Source: Gracilimonas sp017641085 (GTDB lineage: Bacteria; Bacteroidota; Rhodothermia; Balneolales; Balneolaceae). From it: DNA of 64,000 nucleotides. Of the stretch, positions 1 through 9,700 are shown piece after piece. Where the stretch lies: the NCBI RefSeq assembly GCF_046115515.1, contig NZ_CP175953.1. One strand, given 5' to 3'. Positions within the stretch are counted from its first letter, which is position 1. The number at the start of each line of letters is the position of its first letter. The notes beneath the pieces were generated by a model, which was given only the letters and a program-made list of their open reading frames with translations, was not told the origin of the DNA and did no database searches. Made by a program: the position numbers and the translations under genes.

Positions 1-4
1 TACC

Positions 5-718
5 ATGTTTAACAAAGCAACTCGGAAAGGAAAGTATATCAAACTTGCAATTACTGGTCCTGCGGGATCAGGTAAAACCTATTCAGCTTTACGGTTGGCA
101 AAAGGCTTATCTGAAAATGGACGGATAGCACTCATTGACACGGAGAATGAAAGTGCGTCTCTATATGCCACGGATTTTGACTTTGACGTTGTGAACGTCG
201 AAGCACCTTATGAAATCAACAAATTGGTTCAGCCAGTAAAAGCGGCTTTAGAGCAAGGTTATGATACATTAGTCATTGACTCCGCTACGCATTTCTGGAA
301 CGGGATCTTAGATTATAAGACAGCTTTAGACAAGAGAGGCGGTAACAGCTTTGCCAACTGGAGTGATGCGAACGTCCATTACGATCTATTTCTCAGGGCT
401 ATTCTGTTTTCTAAGATCCATGTGATTGTCTGCATGAGATCCAAGATGGAATACGTGCTTCAAGAAAACGAGAAAGGGAAGGCTGTACCTCAGAAGATTG
501 GTATGGCTCCGGTAATGCGTGATGGTGTCGAGTATGAATTCACTACCGTATTCGACCTGGATATGAATCACCAAGCTCAAGCGAGTAAAGACCGCACCAA
601 CATGTTTGGAGAGCGGATATTCCAGATCACTGAAGAAACCGGAGAGCTGTTTCATCACTGGCTGAATGAAAGCCCGGATGACCAGCAACTGGAAAAGGAG
701 ATCATGGAGCTGGAGTAA
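5..718 (+). CDS. Phage-type AAA/RecA-fold ATPase (Sak4-like)
   Basis: A 237-residue P-loop ATPase. The Walker A motif GPAGSGKT is at residues 18-25, and a Walker B-like strand (TLVIDSATHFW) is near residue 90. The compact RecA-like core with no added domain resembles the phage Sak4/AAA_24 nucleotide-binding proteins that assist single-strand annealing or recombination of phage and mobile-element DNA. This is family inference; no DNA-binding motif is visible. The ATG lies only four bases from the window edge, so a longer N-terminus cannot be excluded, but the short lead-in to the P-loop is normal. It lies in an integrated island, on the same side as an SRAP protein and a translesion polymerase, which supports a DNA repair or replication role for the element. 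Confidence 0.7.
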   Translation: MFNKATRKGKYIKLAITGPAGSGKTYSALRLAKGLSENGRIALIDTENESASLYATDFDFDVVNVEAPYEINKLVQPVKAALEQGYDTLVIDSATHFWNGILDYKTALDKRGGNSFANWSDANVHYDLFLRAILFSKIHVIVCMRSKMEYVLQENEKGKAVPQKIGMAPVMRDGVEYEFTTVFDLDMNHQAQASKDRTNMFGERIFQITEETGELFHHWLNESPDDQQLEKEIMELE

Positions 719-770
719 CAAGAGAGAACCAATGCAGGAGGGCTTTATGTCCTTCTGTTATTGGTATTAT

Positions 771-1013
771 TCAATAGCCATCGAAGTGATTTTCGATCAG
801 TTTCATTAACTGACTTGGTTTTGTTTCCAGAGCTACACAAAGTTTAAAGAGGGTAGTAACGGAAGCTGTTTTGATGCCATTCTCAATTTCAGATACAAAT
901 GAGCGATCCAAAGAGCTTAATTCAGCCAGCTTTTCCTGAGAAATATTCTTGGACGTCCGTAATTCTCTTACGGTGTCACCAGTAGCCTTTCGTATGTCGA
1001 TTTCCTTCACCAT
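771..1013 (-). CDS. XRE-family HTH transcriptional regulator
   Basis: An 80-residue single-domain protein built around a Cro/C1-type helix-turn-helix. The HTH spans residues about 14-68 and includes the typical SQEKLAELSSLDRSFVSEIE stretch. There is no ligand or protease domain, so it is probably a simple repressor of mobile-element genes or a toxin-antitoxin type regulator. It is convergent with the upstream ATPase gene. Its start lies about 90 bases from the divergent 1101 gene, so it could control that promoter. Its target is not visible from sequence. Confidence 0.85.
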   Translation of the reverse strand: MVKEIDIRKATGDTVRELRTSKNISQEKLAELSSLDRSFVSEIENGIKTASVTTLFKLCVALETKPSQLMKLIENHFDGY

Positions 1014-1100
1014 TCGTTGCAGAAGTAAAGAGAAATCGTATCTTTACTCTACAGGCTATAGCCAACAAAAAAATGTTAATTATATTAGATATGTAAAACG

Positions 1101-1517
1101 ATGAAACTCATAAAAATAACATTCATAACATTAACATTATCCTTGATTGCTGAGATTTGTTATTCGCAATCCGATGAAAAAATCACTTACACTGGTGGGG
1201 AATTGACGATGATATTAGCTGATGAGGAGACCAATGAACCACGCTCAGTAAAACCTATGGGTAAGAACGTGACAATTACATATGACACATATTTCAAGAG
1301 TTACCGGGTGAAATTTGTTGATGAAAATGGACGTACTATTTCGAATACCTACTCCTATATATCTGATTTAGAAGGTGGGTGGAAGCAATACAAAGATGAT
1401 AGCAGAACATACTACATTAAAGATTTACTTGATGAAGAAGACCAGAACTTGCAGGTAGAGTTTGCTGAGTCTCCGGTAGATTGGGCAAAAACCTATTTTA
1501 TTTATTCATTTGAATGA
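1101..1517 (+). CDS. Hypothetical secreted protein
   Basis: 138 residues starting with a clear Sec signal peptide: a Lys-rich start, a hydrophobic core to about residue 20, and a likely cleavage after CYS near residue 22. The mature part is acidic and rich in Tyr, Thr and Lys, with beta-like alternation, and has no motif I recognise. It is probably periplasmic or surface exposed. It sits among short unknown genes in the left arm of the island. Function unknown. Confidence 0.6.
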   Translation: MKLIKITFITLTLSLIAEICYSQSDEKITYTGGELTMILADEETNEPRSVKPMGKNVTITYDTYFKSYRVKFVDENGRTISNTYSYISDLEGGWKQYKDDSRTYYIKDLLDEEDQNLQVEFAESPVDWAKTYFIYSFE

Positions 1518-1544
1518 TTCATAAAACGTTAAGCATATAATGCG

Positions 1545-1733
1545 ATGGATAACATTTCAAAACAAGAGAGAAGCGGTTGTGGAATATCACTTGGAGGTGG
1601 GTTGAGTACTATTGGCTTGATACTACTGGTGGGATTATGGTCAGTTTTAGCAGAGTATATAATTATTGGGATAACAGTACTTGCACTTACTATCAGTTTG
1701 GGAGTAAAAGTATTCGGTCGCAGTAAAAGCTAA
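1545..1733 (+). CDS. Small membrane protein
   Basis: 62 residues. A short polar N-terminus with a GCGISLGGG stretch is followed by two closely spaced hydrophobic segments (about residues 18-38 and 40-54) and a basic tail. It probably forms a hairpin in the inner membrane with the tail in the cytoplasm. It begins 27 bases after the secreted protein gene, so the two may be co-transcribed. Its last four bases overlap the stop of the convergent 90-residue gene. No family recognised. Confidence 0.5.
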   Translation: MDNISKQERSGCGISLGGGLSTIGLILLVGLWSVLAEYIIIGITVLALTISLGVKVFGRSKS

Positions 1734-2002
1734 GACAGCTCTCCGTACACGTAAGCATGATAATCAATCTGAGAGAACCCCTCTGTTCCTTCCCTCTGTA
1801 GCTCTAAGGTTTTTTGCTCAATGTCATGAGGAATTTGTAGTCCTTCTTTAACTGTAGGAACATCAAGCCATTCCAGGTGATAATCTCCAAAGCCAGTACC
1901 GTACCAATAAATGCACCGGGGCTTTTGCAGGTGAATCATGCCCAGCTGAGTATCATCTTCGATATGGGCAAACTTAGCTGATTCTATATTCGATGATTTC
2001 AT
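1730..2002 (-). CDS. Hypothetical protein (90 aa)
   Basis: A 90-residue soluble, acidic protein rich in His, Tyr and Trp, with no signal peptide or membrane segment. An aromatic stretch (CIYWYGTGFGDYHLEWLDVP) suggests a small beta-rich fold. It is transcribed divergently from the SRAP gene with about 67 bases between them. I do not recognise the family. Confidence 0.5.
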   Translation of the reverse strand: MKSSNIESAKFAHIEDDTQLGMIHLQKPRCIYWYGTGFGDYHLEWLDVPTVKEGLQIPHDIEQKTLELQREGTEGFSQIDYHAYVYGELS

Positions 2003-2069
2003 GGTGGTAAGTTGGTATCATTTTAAGTTACTTGTTGAATAATAACACCAACCGGTAATTAAATTAACT

Positions 2070-2798
2070 ATGTGCGGAAGAGCAACGCTGACTTTTGAAA
2101 CACTTCAGGATATTGACAGCTTTCTTAATTCTATTGATAGTGGAGAGCTACCTTCATTACTCAGCGGTAATGCAAATATAGATGGCTATGAATATGCCAA
2201 TTTTAATGCACCTCCAACCTCTATACTTCCGGTATGCTATTTAAATGAGGAAGGAAAGCGAATGTTAGAGCCGATGTATTGGTGGTTCATGAAGTGGAAA
2301 ACCAAAGACGGCAAACCCAACTTCAAATATAGCACGTTCAATGCACGGGCAGATAGCCTGCTTAAAAGCAACCTCTGGAAGGGCGTTATCAGTGATTCTA
2401 CAAAACGATGTATAGTGCCATTGTCCGGGTACTATGAATTTTCAGGTTCAAAGGGCAACAAAACACCACACTATTTTTACCCAACGGATCAAAAGTATTT
2501 TGCCGCTGCCGGTCTTTATTCTGAGATAAGTCCAAATGAAGGCATGAAATCCTTCACCATCATTACCACAGAACCCAATGATGTACAGGAGCCAATCCAT
2601 GATCGTATGCCGGCTTTTCTAAGGAAGGAGGAGTTTGCAGATTGGTTGAACCCTGAACATTCAGCTGACTACGTGCTTGATATGATAAAACCATATCCCA
2701 ATGATGCCATGAAAACCCATGTGGTAAGTAAGGATGTGAATTCTACTCGTAACAGAGTCAACGAGCCATACTTAACAGAAAAAGCCGAACTGTTTTAG
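2070..2798 (+). CDS. SOS response-associated peptidase (SRAP, YedK/HMCES family)
   Basis: 242 residues. SRAP proteins crosslink to abasic sites in single-stranded DNA through their N-terminal cysteine, shielding them from error-prone processing, and can later release themselves. The catalytic set is visible: Cys2 in MCGRATL (exposed after Met removal), Asn91 in STFNARADS, Glu123 in SGYYEF and His177 in HDRMP. The length is normal. Only this ATG gives the required Met-Cys start. It sits close to a Y-family polymerase and a phage-type ATPase, which suggests a DNA-damage tolerance set carried by the island. That grouping is inference. Confidence 0.93.
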   Translation: MCGRATLTFETLQDIDSFLNSIDSGELPSLLSGNANIDGYEYANFNAPPTSILPVCYLNEEGKRMLEPMYWWFMKWKTKDGKPNFKYSTFNARADSLLKSNLWKGVISDSTKRCIVPLSGYYEFSGSKGNKTPHYFYPTDQKYFAAAGLYSEISPNEGMKSFTIITTEPNDVQEPIHDRMPAFLRKEEFADWLNPEHSADYVLDMIKPYPNDAMKTHVVSKDVNSTRNRVNEPYLTEKAELF

Positions 2799-2800
2799 GC

Positions 2801-3406
2801 TTATGTAGGCACATAAAACTCAGGGTCAATCTCTTTCCGGAAGCGCCAATCCAGTTTATCCATCGTGTAGTAGAAGTGAAGGTATCTTTTGGTATCAGTG
2901 ATCAGGACATAGTGTAACACTTTTGTGGTCATGTGATCTTCAAGATGGCGCTCAACAATTTTTACTACCTGCGTAGAGGGGAATTTGCCAGACTTAAACC
3001 GATAAGGTTGTATCCGGTAATGAAAAGGCAATCCTGTTTTACTGGGAGTATCAATTTCTGAGTCTGGAATGATTTCAAACTTGTAGGGGATAACCCGGTA
3101 GGCTCGTTGAGGTTTGTGTTTATGCCGATGAATATGAGCCAGTACTTTATCTACTACATGCCCTTCAAAAAAGGAGTTGGGTTGCAGGCTCCAGGTAAGA
3201 TCATCCTCACAAAAAATAAGCTCCACTAATTGTCCGCATTGAGTTTCTATGCTGTAGTAAGACTTACGTATTCCTCCTTCAACTCTGGAGTGGCAAGAGC
3301 GTATTTCGCGGGTCTTAAGTAGATGCTTTTTCTCCCATTCAGGCTGCTCTATGCGCCTGTATCTACTAAAAAAAGCCAACATTTCTACAATGGGTTCCTC
3401 ATTCAT
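2801..3406 (-). CDS. Hypothetical protein (about 201 aa)
   Basis: I chose the ATG whose complement is at 3404-3406; an in-frame TTG lies two codons upstream. The protein is soluble, basic and aromatic-rich, with many His/Arg/Lys and Tyr/Phe residues and no signal peptide. There is a His-Arg cluster around AHIHRHKHKPQRAYR. It stops two bases from the end of the convergent SRAP gene and is divergent from the polymerase gene, with which it shares a 71-base promoter region. The family is not recognised; nucleic-acid binding would fit its charge but is speculation. Confidence 0.55.
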   Translation of the reverse strand: MNEEPIVEMLAFFSRYRRIEQPEWEKKHLLKTREIRSCHSRVEGGIRKSYYSIETQCGQLVELIFCEDDLTWSLQPNSFFEGHVVDKVLAHIHRHKHKPQRAYRVIPYKFEIIPDSEIDTPSKTGLPFHYRIQPYRFKSGKFPSTQVVKIVERHLEDHMTTKVLHYVLITDTKRYLHFYYTMDKLDWRFRKEIDPEFYVPT

Positions 3407-3450
3407 GACCAAGTTCTTTTTGGTCGTTTTAAACTACGCACATATATTAC

Positions 3451-3464
3451 ACATATCAATATGT
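3451..3464. promoter_or_regulatory. Palindrome between divergent promoters
   Basis: A 6-base inverted repeat, ACATAT-CA-ATATGT, ends 13 bases before the ATG of the Y-family polymerase and lies within the short region shared with the divergent 2801-3406 gene. It could be an operator, for example for the island regulator at 771-1013. No protein can be assigned and chance occurrence in AT-rich DNA is possible. Confidence 0.3.
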
Positions 3465-3477
3465 ATTGAGAGAAAAA

Positions 3478-4821
3478 ATGTCCAAACACAAGAACCACCC
3501 ATATCAACCAGAGAAAGATGTTCACCGGATCACGTTATACAACACCGTGTATCCTGAGCATCAACACAAATCCCGAAAGGAACGGCTATATCTGCATTAT
3601 GATTTTGCCTGTTTTTATGCTCAGGTAGAACAGCGGAGGAAAAAGCTATATGGTATTCCTTTAATTATTGGAGGCTGGAGAAAAGATAATGGTCAAGTAA
3701 AGGGGATTGTAGCTACTGCTTCTTACGAAGCCAGAGAGTATGGAATAAAAACAGGAATGAGTGCCTTTGAAGCATATCAGTTATATCCACAGGTTTGTAT
3801 GCTTCAGGTGGATTATGAAGCATATACCGCTTTGTCTAAACAGGTGCATTATATCATGAAGCAGTATGCTCCGGTTATTGAGCGTTACTCCATGGATGAG
3901 TACTTCATGGAAGTGGACTTTTTGAAAGACAAATCCAGGCAACAAATAGATGATTTTGCCTGGAAACTTCAGTGTGAGATTTACGAGTATACTGGGTTGG
4001 TAGGAGCTATTGGGGTAGCACGTTCAAAAACCTACGCAAAGCTCTCCAGTGGCTTGGATAAGCCCAAGGGAAGAACGCTGATATTATCAGAGGAAGACGA
4101 GCGGACGGATATTTACCCCTTGGATGTGGATGAAGTTTGGGGAGTCGGGAGAAGAAGGTATGAGCATATTTTAGCAGAGGGATTTAAAACCATTGGTGAT
4201 GTTGCTGAGCGTGGATCAGAGAAAACATTTATCCGACTGTTTGGGGCTAATTTTGGCAAGATGTTATTTCAGACCATTACGGGAAAAGATCAAGGAAGGG
4301 TAATGCCGGAGCTGTCAGAAAACTACAAACCCAAAGAAGGTCCGGGATATGGGCACACATTTTCTGAGGGATCAACAGATCTGGAGAGAATAAAAGGAGA
4401 ATTTGCCATAGCCATACAAAAAGTGTGTTACCGGATGCGAGCTTATGGAATCAGGGGCAGGAGCTTTTCGGGTATGTTTGGATATAACAGACAAGGTGCC
4501 GGCGGTGTGGGTTTTAGGTTTGTCACTGACGGTTATACCAACATTGATGATTACATCTATAAAGCGTGTATGGACAAGGTAGAACCGGCAATTCAAAAAG
4601 CATGCGAACATGGAATAGAGATTCGAAACTTAGCTATCCATCCCGATCAAATTGATAAGTCCAGTCAGCTGGATGTGTTCTTCCAGGAAGATGAAGAGCT
4701 AAAAGCTCAGATTAAAGCTATGGATGAGATTAAAAACAGGTTTGGGCAAAAGTATATTTGTAGGGGCAATACACTACTAAGGGTTGAAGGGAATACGCAT
4801 TTTTTGGAAAGGAATGCATAA
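3478..4821 (+). CDS. Y-family DNA polymerase (Pol IV/DinB-like)
   Basis: A translesion DNA polymerase of the DinB/UmuC family, 447 residues from the ATG at 3478. A TTG four codons upstream is possible but less likely. The first metal-binding motif is LHYDFACFYAQVE (Asp42). The catalytic YSMDEYF motif has Asp140-Glu141. It is followed by a helix-hairpin-helix region (DEVWGVGRRRYEHI) and a little-finger domain. No clear C-terminal beta-clamp motif was identified. It is unusual in having Tyr at a position that is often Ala after the catalytic DE. It sits beside an SRAP gene, suggesting an element-borne lesion-tolerance unit. Orthology to chromosomal dinB is not established, so no symbol is given. 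Confidence 0.9.
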   Translation: MSKHKNHPYQPEKDVHRITLYNTVYPEHQHKSRKERLYLHYDFACFYAQVEQRRKKLYGIPLIIGGWRKDNGQVKGIVATASYEAREYGIKTGMSAFEAYQLYPQVCMLQVDYEAYTALSKQVHYIMKQYAPVIERYSMDEYFMEVDFLKDKSRQQIDDFAWKLQCEIYEYTGLVGAIGVARSKTYAKLSSGLDKPKGRTLILSEEDERTDIYPLDVDEVWGVGRRRYEHILAEGFKTIGDVAERGSEKTFIRLFGANFGKMLFQTITGKDQGRVMPELSENYKPKEGPGYGHTFSEGSTDLERIKGEFAIAIQKVCYRMRAYGIRGRSFSGMFGYNRQGAGGVGFRFVTDGYTNIDDYIYKACMDKVEPAIQKACEHGIEIRNLAIHPDQIDKSSQLDVFFQEDEELKAQIKAMDEIKNRFGQKYICRGNTLLRVEGNTHFLERNA

Positions 4822-4866
4822 ATTCTTTGCAGAATTCGATAACGATTCACCTTTAATCCTGAAAAT

Positions 4867-5367
4867 ATGAATCAAAAGAATCTCGCCTATAGAGAATTGA
4901 AATATCCATTCTTCACCGAGTTAGCCTTTTTGAATGAGCACTTCGGGGACAATTATAAATATGCTGAACTGCTGGCAGTGTTGAACGCCTACATTTTCAA
5001 GAACAATGACTTCCCATTCCAGAAAGAGCTGCTAAAATCATTAAAGCTCAAAAGGGAAGAACTGGTACAATTAATGAATGAGTTGTACCGGGATTTCCAG
5101 GATTTAATGTCGAAAAGGGAGTCATATATTATTCAGGACACCGAAATACAGTTCATCGCAAGAGATAGCCCTGAGATTTGGATTGTAAGCCCCGCAAATC
5201 TGAAAATACTTCCACGGTTAGGTGATACGGTTTACTTACCTACACTCACAAGAGACCACAAAGGTGCCTCCTACTTTAAGGTCGATGAAATTATACATGA
5301 GATATCCGGTGGAAAACATCTGATGGAAATACATTTAATGTCGCCTCCGGTAGAGCTTGAATATTGA
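4867..5367 (+). CDS. Hypothetical protein upstream of the BREX operon
   Basis: 166 residues, soluble, no signal peptide. The N-terminal 80 residues are helical and rich in Leu, Lys and Glu, resembling a winged-helix or helical DNA-binding fold. The C-terminal half (about 85-160) alternates like a beta barrel (IWIVSPANLKILPRLGDTVY). It follows the polymerase gene by 45 bases and precedes brxA by 190 bases on the same strand. It has no resemblance that I can see to the known BREX regulator BrxR (WYL type). A regulatory role is possible from position only. Confidence 0.55.
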   Translation: MNQKNLAYRELKYPFFTELAFLNEHFGDNYKYAELLAVLNAYIFKNNDFPFQKELLKSLKLKREELVQLMNELYRDFQDLMSKRESYIIQDTEIQFIARDSPEIWIVSPANLKILPRLGDTVYLPTLTRDHKGASYFKVDEIIHEISGGKHLMEIHLMSPPVELEY

Positions 5368-5557
5368 AGGTGATATAAAAGTGGGTCAATTTTAATTGGA
5401 TATGGGTGACACTTTCTGACAGGCACTTCTTTTATATTCATTCAAGGGTCACACATATCGGGTTAAATCCTATTAGACTTACATTAATTAATAAGTTAGT
5501 TTCAAAAATAGAATAGTTATTGAACCACAAGTATTAGCATAAATCATTGAAACTCAA
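5368..5557 (+). promoter_or_regulatory. brxA: Probable BREX operon leader and promoter region
   Basis: 190 bases, strongly AT-rich towards brxA, between an unknown gene and the first BREX gene. It is the largest gap on this strand before a run of closely packed genes ending at 22262, so the main BREX promoter should lie here. Two related strings, GGGTGACAC and GGGTCACAC, occur about 50 bases apart and could be a paired binding site. No certain -10/-35 element was identified. Confidence 0.35.
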
Positions 5558-6130
5558 TTGAAATACCGCTTCTCATTTACAGCCTCCAATGCCATGATCC
5601 CGGAGTTTATTAAGGTGGCTAATAATGTACATAATGGAGAAGATCCGGATGAGTTAAGCAACTCCGTATTAGGAAGAGAAAAAGGGGCTACAAACAAGCG
5701 TCAGTTTCAGGAAATGAGGAAGCGAATAAAAACACTAACTGCTCCTCAAATAAAGATATTATCAGAAGGTACCATAGATGAACAAAAGCACATTACACAT
5801 CTGGCGCTTTGTAAGACTTACGGCATATACCGGGATTTTGTAACCGACGTTTTATATGAAAAAGTGCAAGTGTATGATCAACAGCTAAGTGAGCTGGACA
5901 TGAACAGCTTTTTTAGTAAGAAAAAGATGGACCATCCCGAACTGGAAGCACTCGCAGAATCAACCGAAAAAAAAGTACGGCAGGTCATCTACCGTATGTT
6001 GCAACAGGTTGGTATTATTGACTCTGTTTCTAATCCTTCTATCTTAATTCCCACTTTATCCACAAGGGTAAAAAACGTCATTATAAATGATGATCCTAAC
6101 TGGCTCAGATGTTTTTTACAGAATAACTAA
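5558..6130 (+). CDS. brxA: BREX protein BrxA (DUF1819)
   Basis: 190 residues, the normal size for BrxA, a small helical DNA-binding protein of type 1 BREX phage-defence systems. The characteristic opening (KYRFSFTASNAMIPEF) is present and the rest is helical and basic. The gene appears to start with TTG at 5558, since no in-frame ATG lies upstream and the protein begins at the conserved KYxFSFT segment. It is the first gene of a classical brxA-brxB-brxC-pglX order, which makes the assignment firm even though the protein has no catalytic motif. Confidence 0.9.
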   Translation: MKYRFSFTASNAMIPEFIKVANNVHNGEDPDELSNSVLGREKGATNKRQFQEMRKRIKTLTAPQIKILSEGTIDEQKHITHLALCKTYGIYRDFVTDVLYEKVQVYDQQLSELDMNSFFSKKKMDHPELEALAESTEKKVRQVIYRMLQQVGIIDSVSNPSILIPTLSTRVKNVIINDDPNWLRCFLQNN

Positions 6131-6145
6131 TAGCATGAATATTAA

Positions 6146-6730
6146 ATGAGCGAAGAACTCCTCCACCGGAAATTCGAGCATATATACAAAGTGATTAACA
6201 ATCCATCTTTTTTAGCGATGGATTCGCTGGGCGGGGAAATACCTTTTTGGATCTCAGCTTATGAAGCAACACAGGAAAACGGGGTAAATACAGAGATCCA
6301 TAATCTGGTCAAAAAGCTGTCCAATAATGGGGTAGATGCACATCTGATCAACTTATTTGAACTTTCCATCTCCATTCTGGAGGAGCATGTTGGCTTAGAA
6401 AAGATGTACAAAGTAGAGCAGCGAAAGACAAAAGAACGCTTCAAAAAAGCCCTGCAATCCTCCATTAATATTCACGAACGTTTTATACCGGCTATCAAAG
6501 CTGAAGTAGAGGACAAGAAACCGGATTTATTACTGATAAATGGAGTGGGCGCTGTATTCCCATTTATCCGGTCACATAATGTATTGAACAATCTCCAAAG
6601 CGCAGTCAAAGAAATTCCAACCGTGATGTTCTTTCCGGGTAAATACACAGGAGAATCCTTAAACCTTTTCGGGAAACTAAAGGACGACAACTACTACCGA
6701 GCCTTTAACATCGACAACTACAAACTATAG
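6146..6730 (+). CDS. brxB: BREX protein BrxB (DUF1788)
   Basis: 194 residues, typical BrxB length. The protein begins by referring to the conserved pattern LLHRKFEHIYKVI and contains the conserved NGVGAVFPFIRSHNVLNNLQ stretch near residues 132-151, followed by a beta strand with PTVMFFPG. These are family hallmarks of DUF1788. BrxB is a core BREX component whose biochemical activity is not known. The gene sits 15 bases after brxA and two bases before brxC, consistent with translational coupling. Confidence 0.93.
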   Translation: MSEELLHRKFEHIYKVINNPSFLAMDSLGGEIPFWISAYEATQENGVNTEIHNLVKKLSNNGVDAHLINLFELSISILEEHVGLEKMYKVEQRKTKERFKKALQSSINIHERFIPAIKAEVEDKKPDLLLINGVGAVFPFIRSHNVLNNLQSAVKEIPTVMFFPGKYTGESLNLFGKLKDDNYYRAFNIDNYKL

Positions 6731-6732
6731 TT

Positions 6733-9700
6733 ATGCAGTTAAACGAACTTTTTAAAAAGGATTATAACCGAGCCATTGAAACGGTTATCAAAGCAGATGA
6801 CACCGAGCATATTGTACAAGAGGTGGAAGAGTATGTGATCACTAATGAAATCTCCCAAAAGCTGGGCGACTTCTTTGAGCAGTACAACAACTACGAAGGA
6901 GCCAATGGGGTGTGGATATCCGGCTTTTTTGGTTCGGGTAAATCACACCTGCTGAAGATCCTGAGTTACGTACTGGCTGACAAGACAATTGATAATAAAC
7001 CGCTGGGTGAGATATTTGCAGAGAAGGTTCAAAATGATGCCAAGTTGAAAGGCGATATAAAGGCAGGGACTCGAATTCCCTCAGAAAGCATTCTTTTTAA
7101 CATTGATCAGCAAGCGCAGATTACCTCCAAAACGGATGCCAATGCTATTCTACAAGTGTTCTACAAAGTATTGTACGACCATCAGGGATTTTATGGCTTT
7201 CAACCACATGTAGCTGAGTTTGAACTTTGGTTATCCAAAGAGGGCAAGTATGAAGAGTTTAAAACGAAGTTTGAACAGGAAGCAGGCAAGCAATGGGAAG
7301 AAGCACGTATTGATTATCACGATCCGGTAGTAGAAGATGCCATAGCTGAAGTGTGCGGAGTATTATTCAACAAGGATGCTGACAAATACCTGGATATCCT
7401 GGATAAGATGGATGACCGTAGTAAGTTTTCCATTGAGAACTTTGCCCAAAAAGTGAATGAATACATTGAAAGCAAGCCAAAAGGATTTCGACTTAATTTC
7501 TATGTGGATGAAGTAGGGCAGTACATTGCCGAAAACACAAAACTGATGCTGAACCTGCAAACCATTGCAGAATCACTGGCTACCAAATGTAAAGGGCAGG
7601 CTTGGATCATTGTGACTTCACAAGAAGATCTCGGGAGCTTAGTTGGGGATGACCGGGCTACGCAATCCAATGACTTCTCCAAAATTCAGGGGCGATTCAA
7701 AATTCGCTTACCACTTACTTCTGCAAATGTGGATGAAGTGATCGAGAAGCGTTTGCTGGCTAAGAATGAGAAAGGCACTGAAAAACTGCATACCGTATGG
7801 GACAAAGAGAAAGACAACCTGGCGACGCTGATTTCCTTTGATGATGTAGGCATTCAGTTTAAAAAGAGCTACGAAGATGAAGCAGAGTATAGTGCCAAGT
7901 ACCCCTTCATTCCCTATCAGTTTGATTTGTTCCAACAGTGTATAAAAGCATTATCGCGTCATAATGCCTTTCAAGGTAAGCATGCCTCTGTAGGGGAGCG
8001 ATCTATGTTGGGGGTTTTCCAGGAAGTACTGAAGGCATTGGATGATTTCAGTGAGCGTAACCTGATTAGTTTCGATCAGCTTTTTGAAGGGTTGCGTTCT
8101 ACTATGCGGACGGAAGTACAGAACTCAATCATTGTGGCAGAGCGTAATTTGTCTGCCCATCCACTGGCAATTCGTATTCTGAAAGCACTGTTTTTGGTGA
8201 AATACTACGACAGCTTTAAATCTACCATCCGTAACATTTCAGTTTTGCTACTCAATGATCTGGATGAGAATCCCAATGAACATCAGCGAAAGGTAGAAGA
8301 AGCTTTAAACCTGTTGGAGCAGCAGAATTATGTACAGCGACAAGGAGACGTGTATGAATTTCTTACCGACGTTGAAAAGGACATACAGGAAGAGATTAAA
8401 TCTACTGATATTAATTCCTCCCAGGTCACAGAATTATTCAATGAATTGCTGTTTGATGGCATCATCAAAGAAAATCGTATTCAGTACGAAGAGAATAAAC
8501 AGTACTACGACTTCACCAAGAAGGTAGACGGAACGCTTTACGGAAGGGAGAAAGAGCTTACCATAGAACTGGTAACGCCTAATTTTGAACGATACGATGA
8601 TGTGAGCTACTATCAGGGTTTATCTATGGGACATCAAACCCACATGCTGATGAAGCTGGCTTCAGATGATCGTATAGTGCGTGAAGCCCGGCTTCATATT
8701 CAGACCGATAAATATATCAAACAGAACCAGTCTACCTCCAATAAGGATGCTGTTAAGCGTATTTTATTTGAACAAGGACAACAGAATCAGGAGCGAAAGC
8801 GGGAAATGCTTGCCACACTTGATGAGATGCTGGCGAAGTCCACGGTGTATTTGAATGGAACCGAGCATAAAGTGTCTTCTACCGGTGATGGCAAAACGAA
8901 AGTTGTTTATGCATTTCAGAAGCTAATAAAGCTTGCATACGGAAAACTAACGCTACTTGGAGATAAGACTTACGATGAGTCGCTCCTAAAGAGCATTATG
9001 AAAGGCAAGCAAGATGACTTGTTTGGCAGTGATGATAACTCTATGACGGCTCCGGAAAATGAAGTGATGAATTTCATTCAGCGACGTAAGAAGCAAAATG
9101 ACCGTACAACACTTTCTGATCTGAAAGAGCAGTTTTCCAGAAAGCCCTACGGGTGGAATGACATGGCAGTTTGGTGCATTACCGGTATGCTATTCAAGCG
9201 AGGTAAAATTGAAGCCAAGCAGGATACGAATATTCTGGAAGATGATGCCTTTCTGGATGCCTTAATGAACAACCGCGCGTATTCAAACACTTTGGTTCAT
9301 CCGCAAATTGATTTTGATCAGGGGCAGATCCGCAAGCTGAAGCAAGTGCATCAGGAATTGTTCAATGAGTCCAACCCTCATAATGAAGCAAAAGAAGCAG
9401 CGGCATTGTTTAAGGAGAAGGCTACAGAAGAGCTGGAAGTCATTAACAGTTTTCTGGCACAGCGACAAAGCTATCCCTTTGTAAAAGATTTGGATGCGTA
9501 TGCCAAAGAATTACGCGAACTCAGGGATATGGACTATGCCTCCCTTATTACAACTATAGAAGAACGGGAAGGTGATTTACTGGATCAGAAGGAAGATTTC
9601 GTGGATCCCATCAAGCAGTTCATGAATAGCGAACAAAGAAATATCTATGACCGCCTTCGAGAGTTTGAGAATTACAATCAGGCGAACTTCAATTACATTG

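Noticed and set aside
771..1013. BrxR regulator of the BREX operon
   Set aside because: BrxR proteins are WYL-domain proteins of about 290 residues. This is an 80-residue single XRE domain 4.5 kb away.
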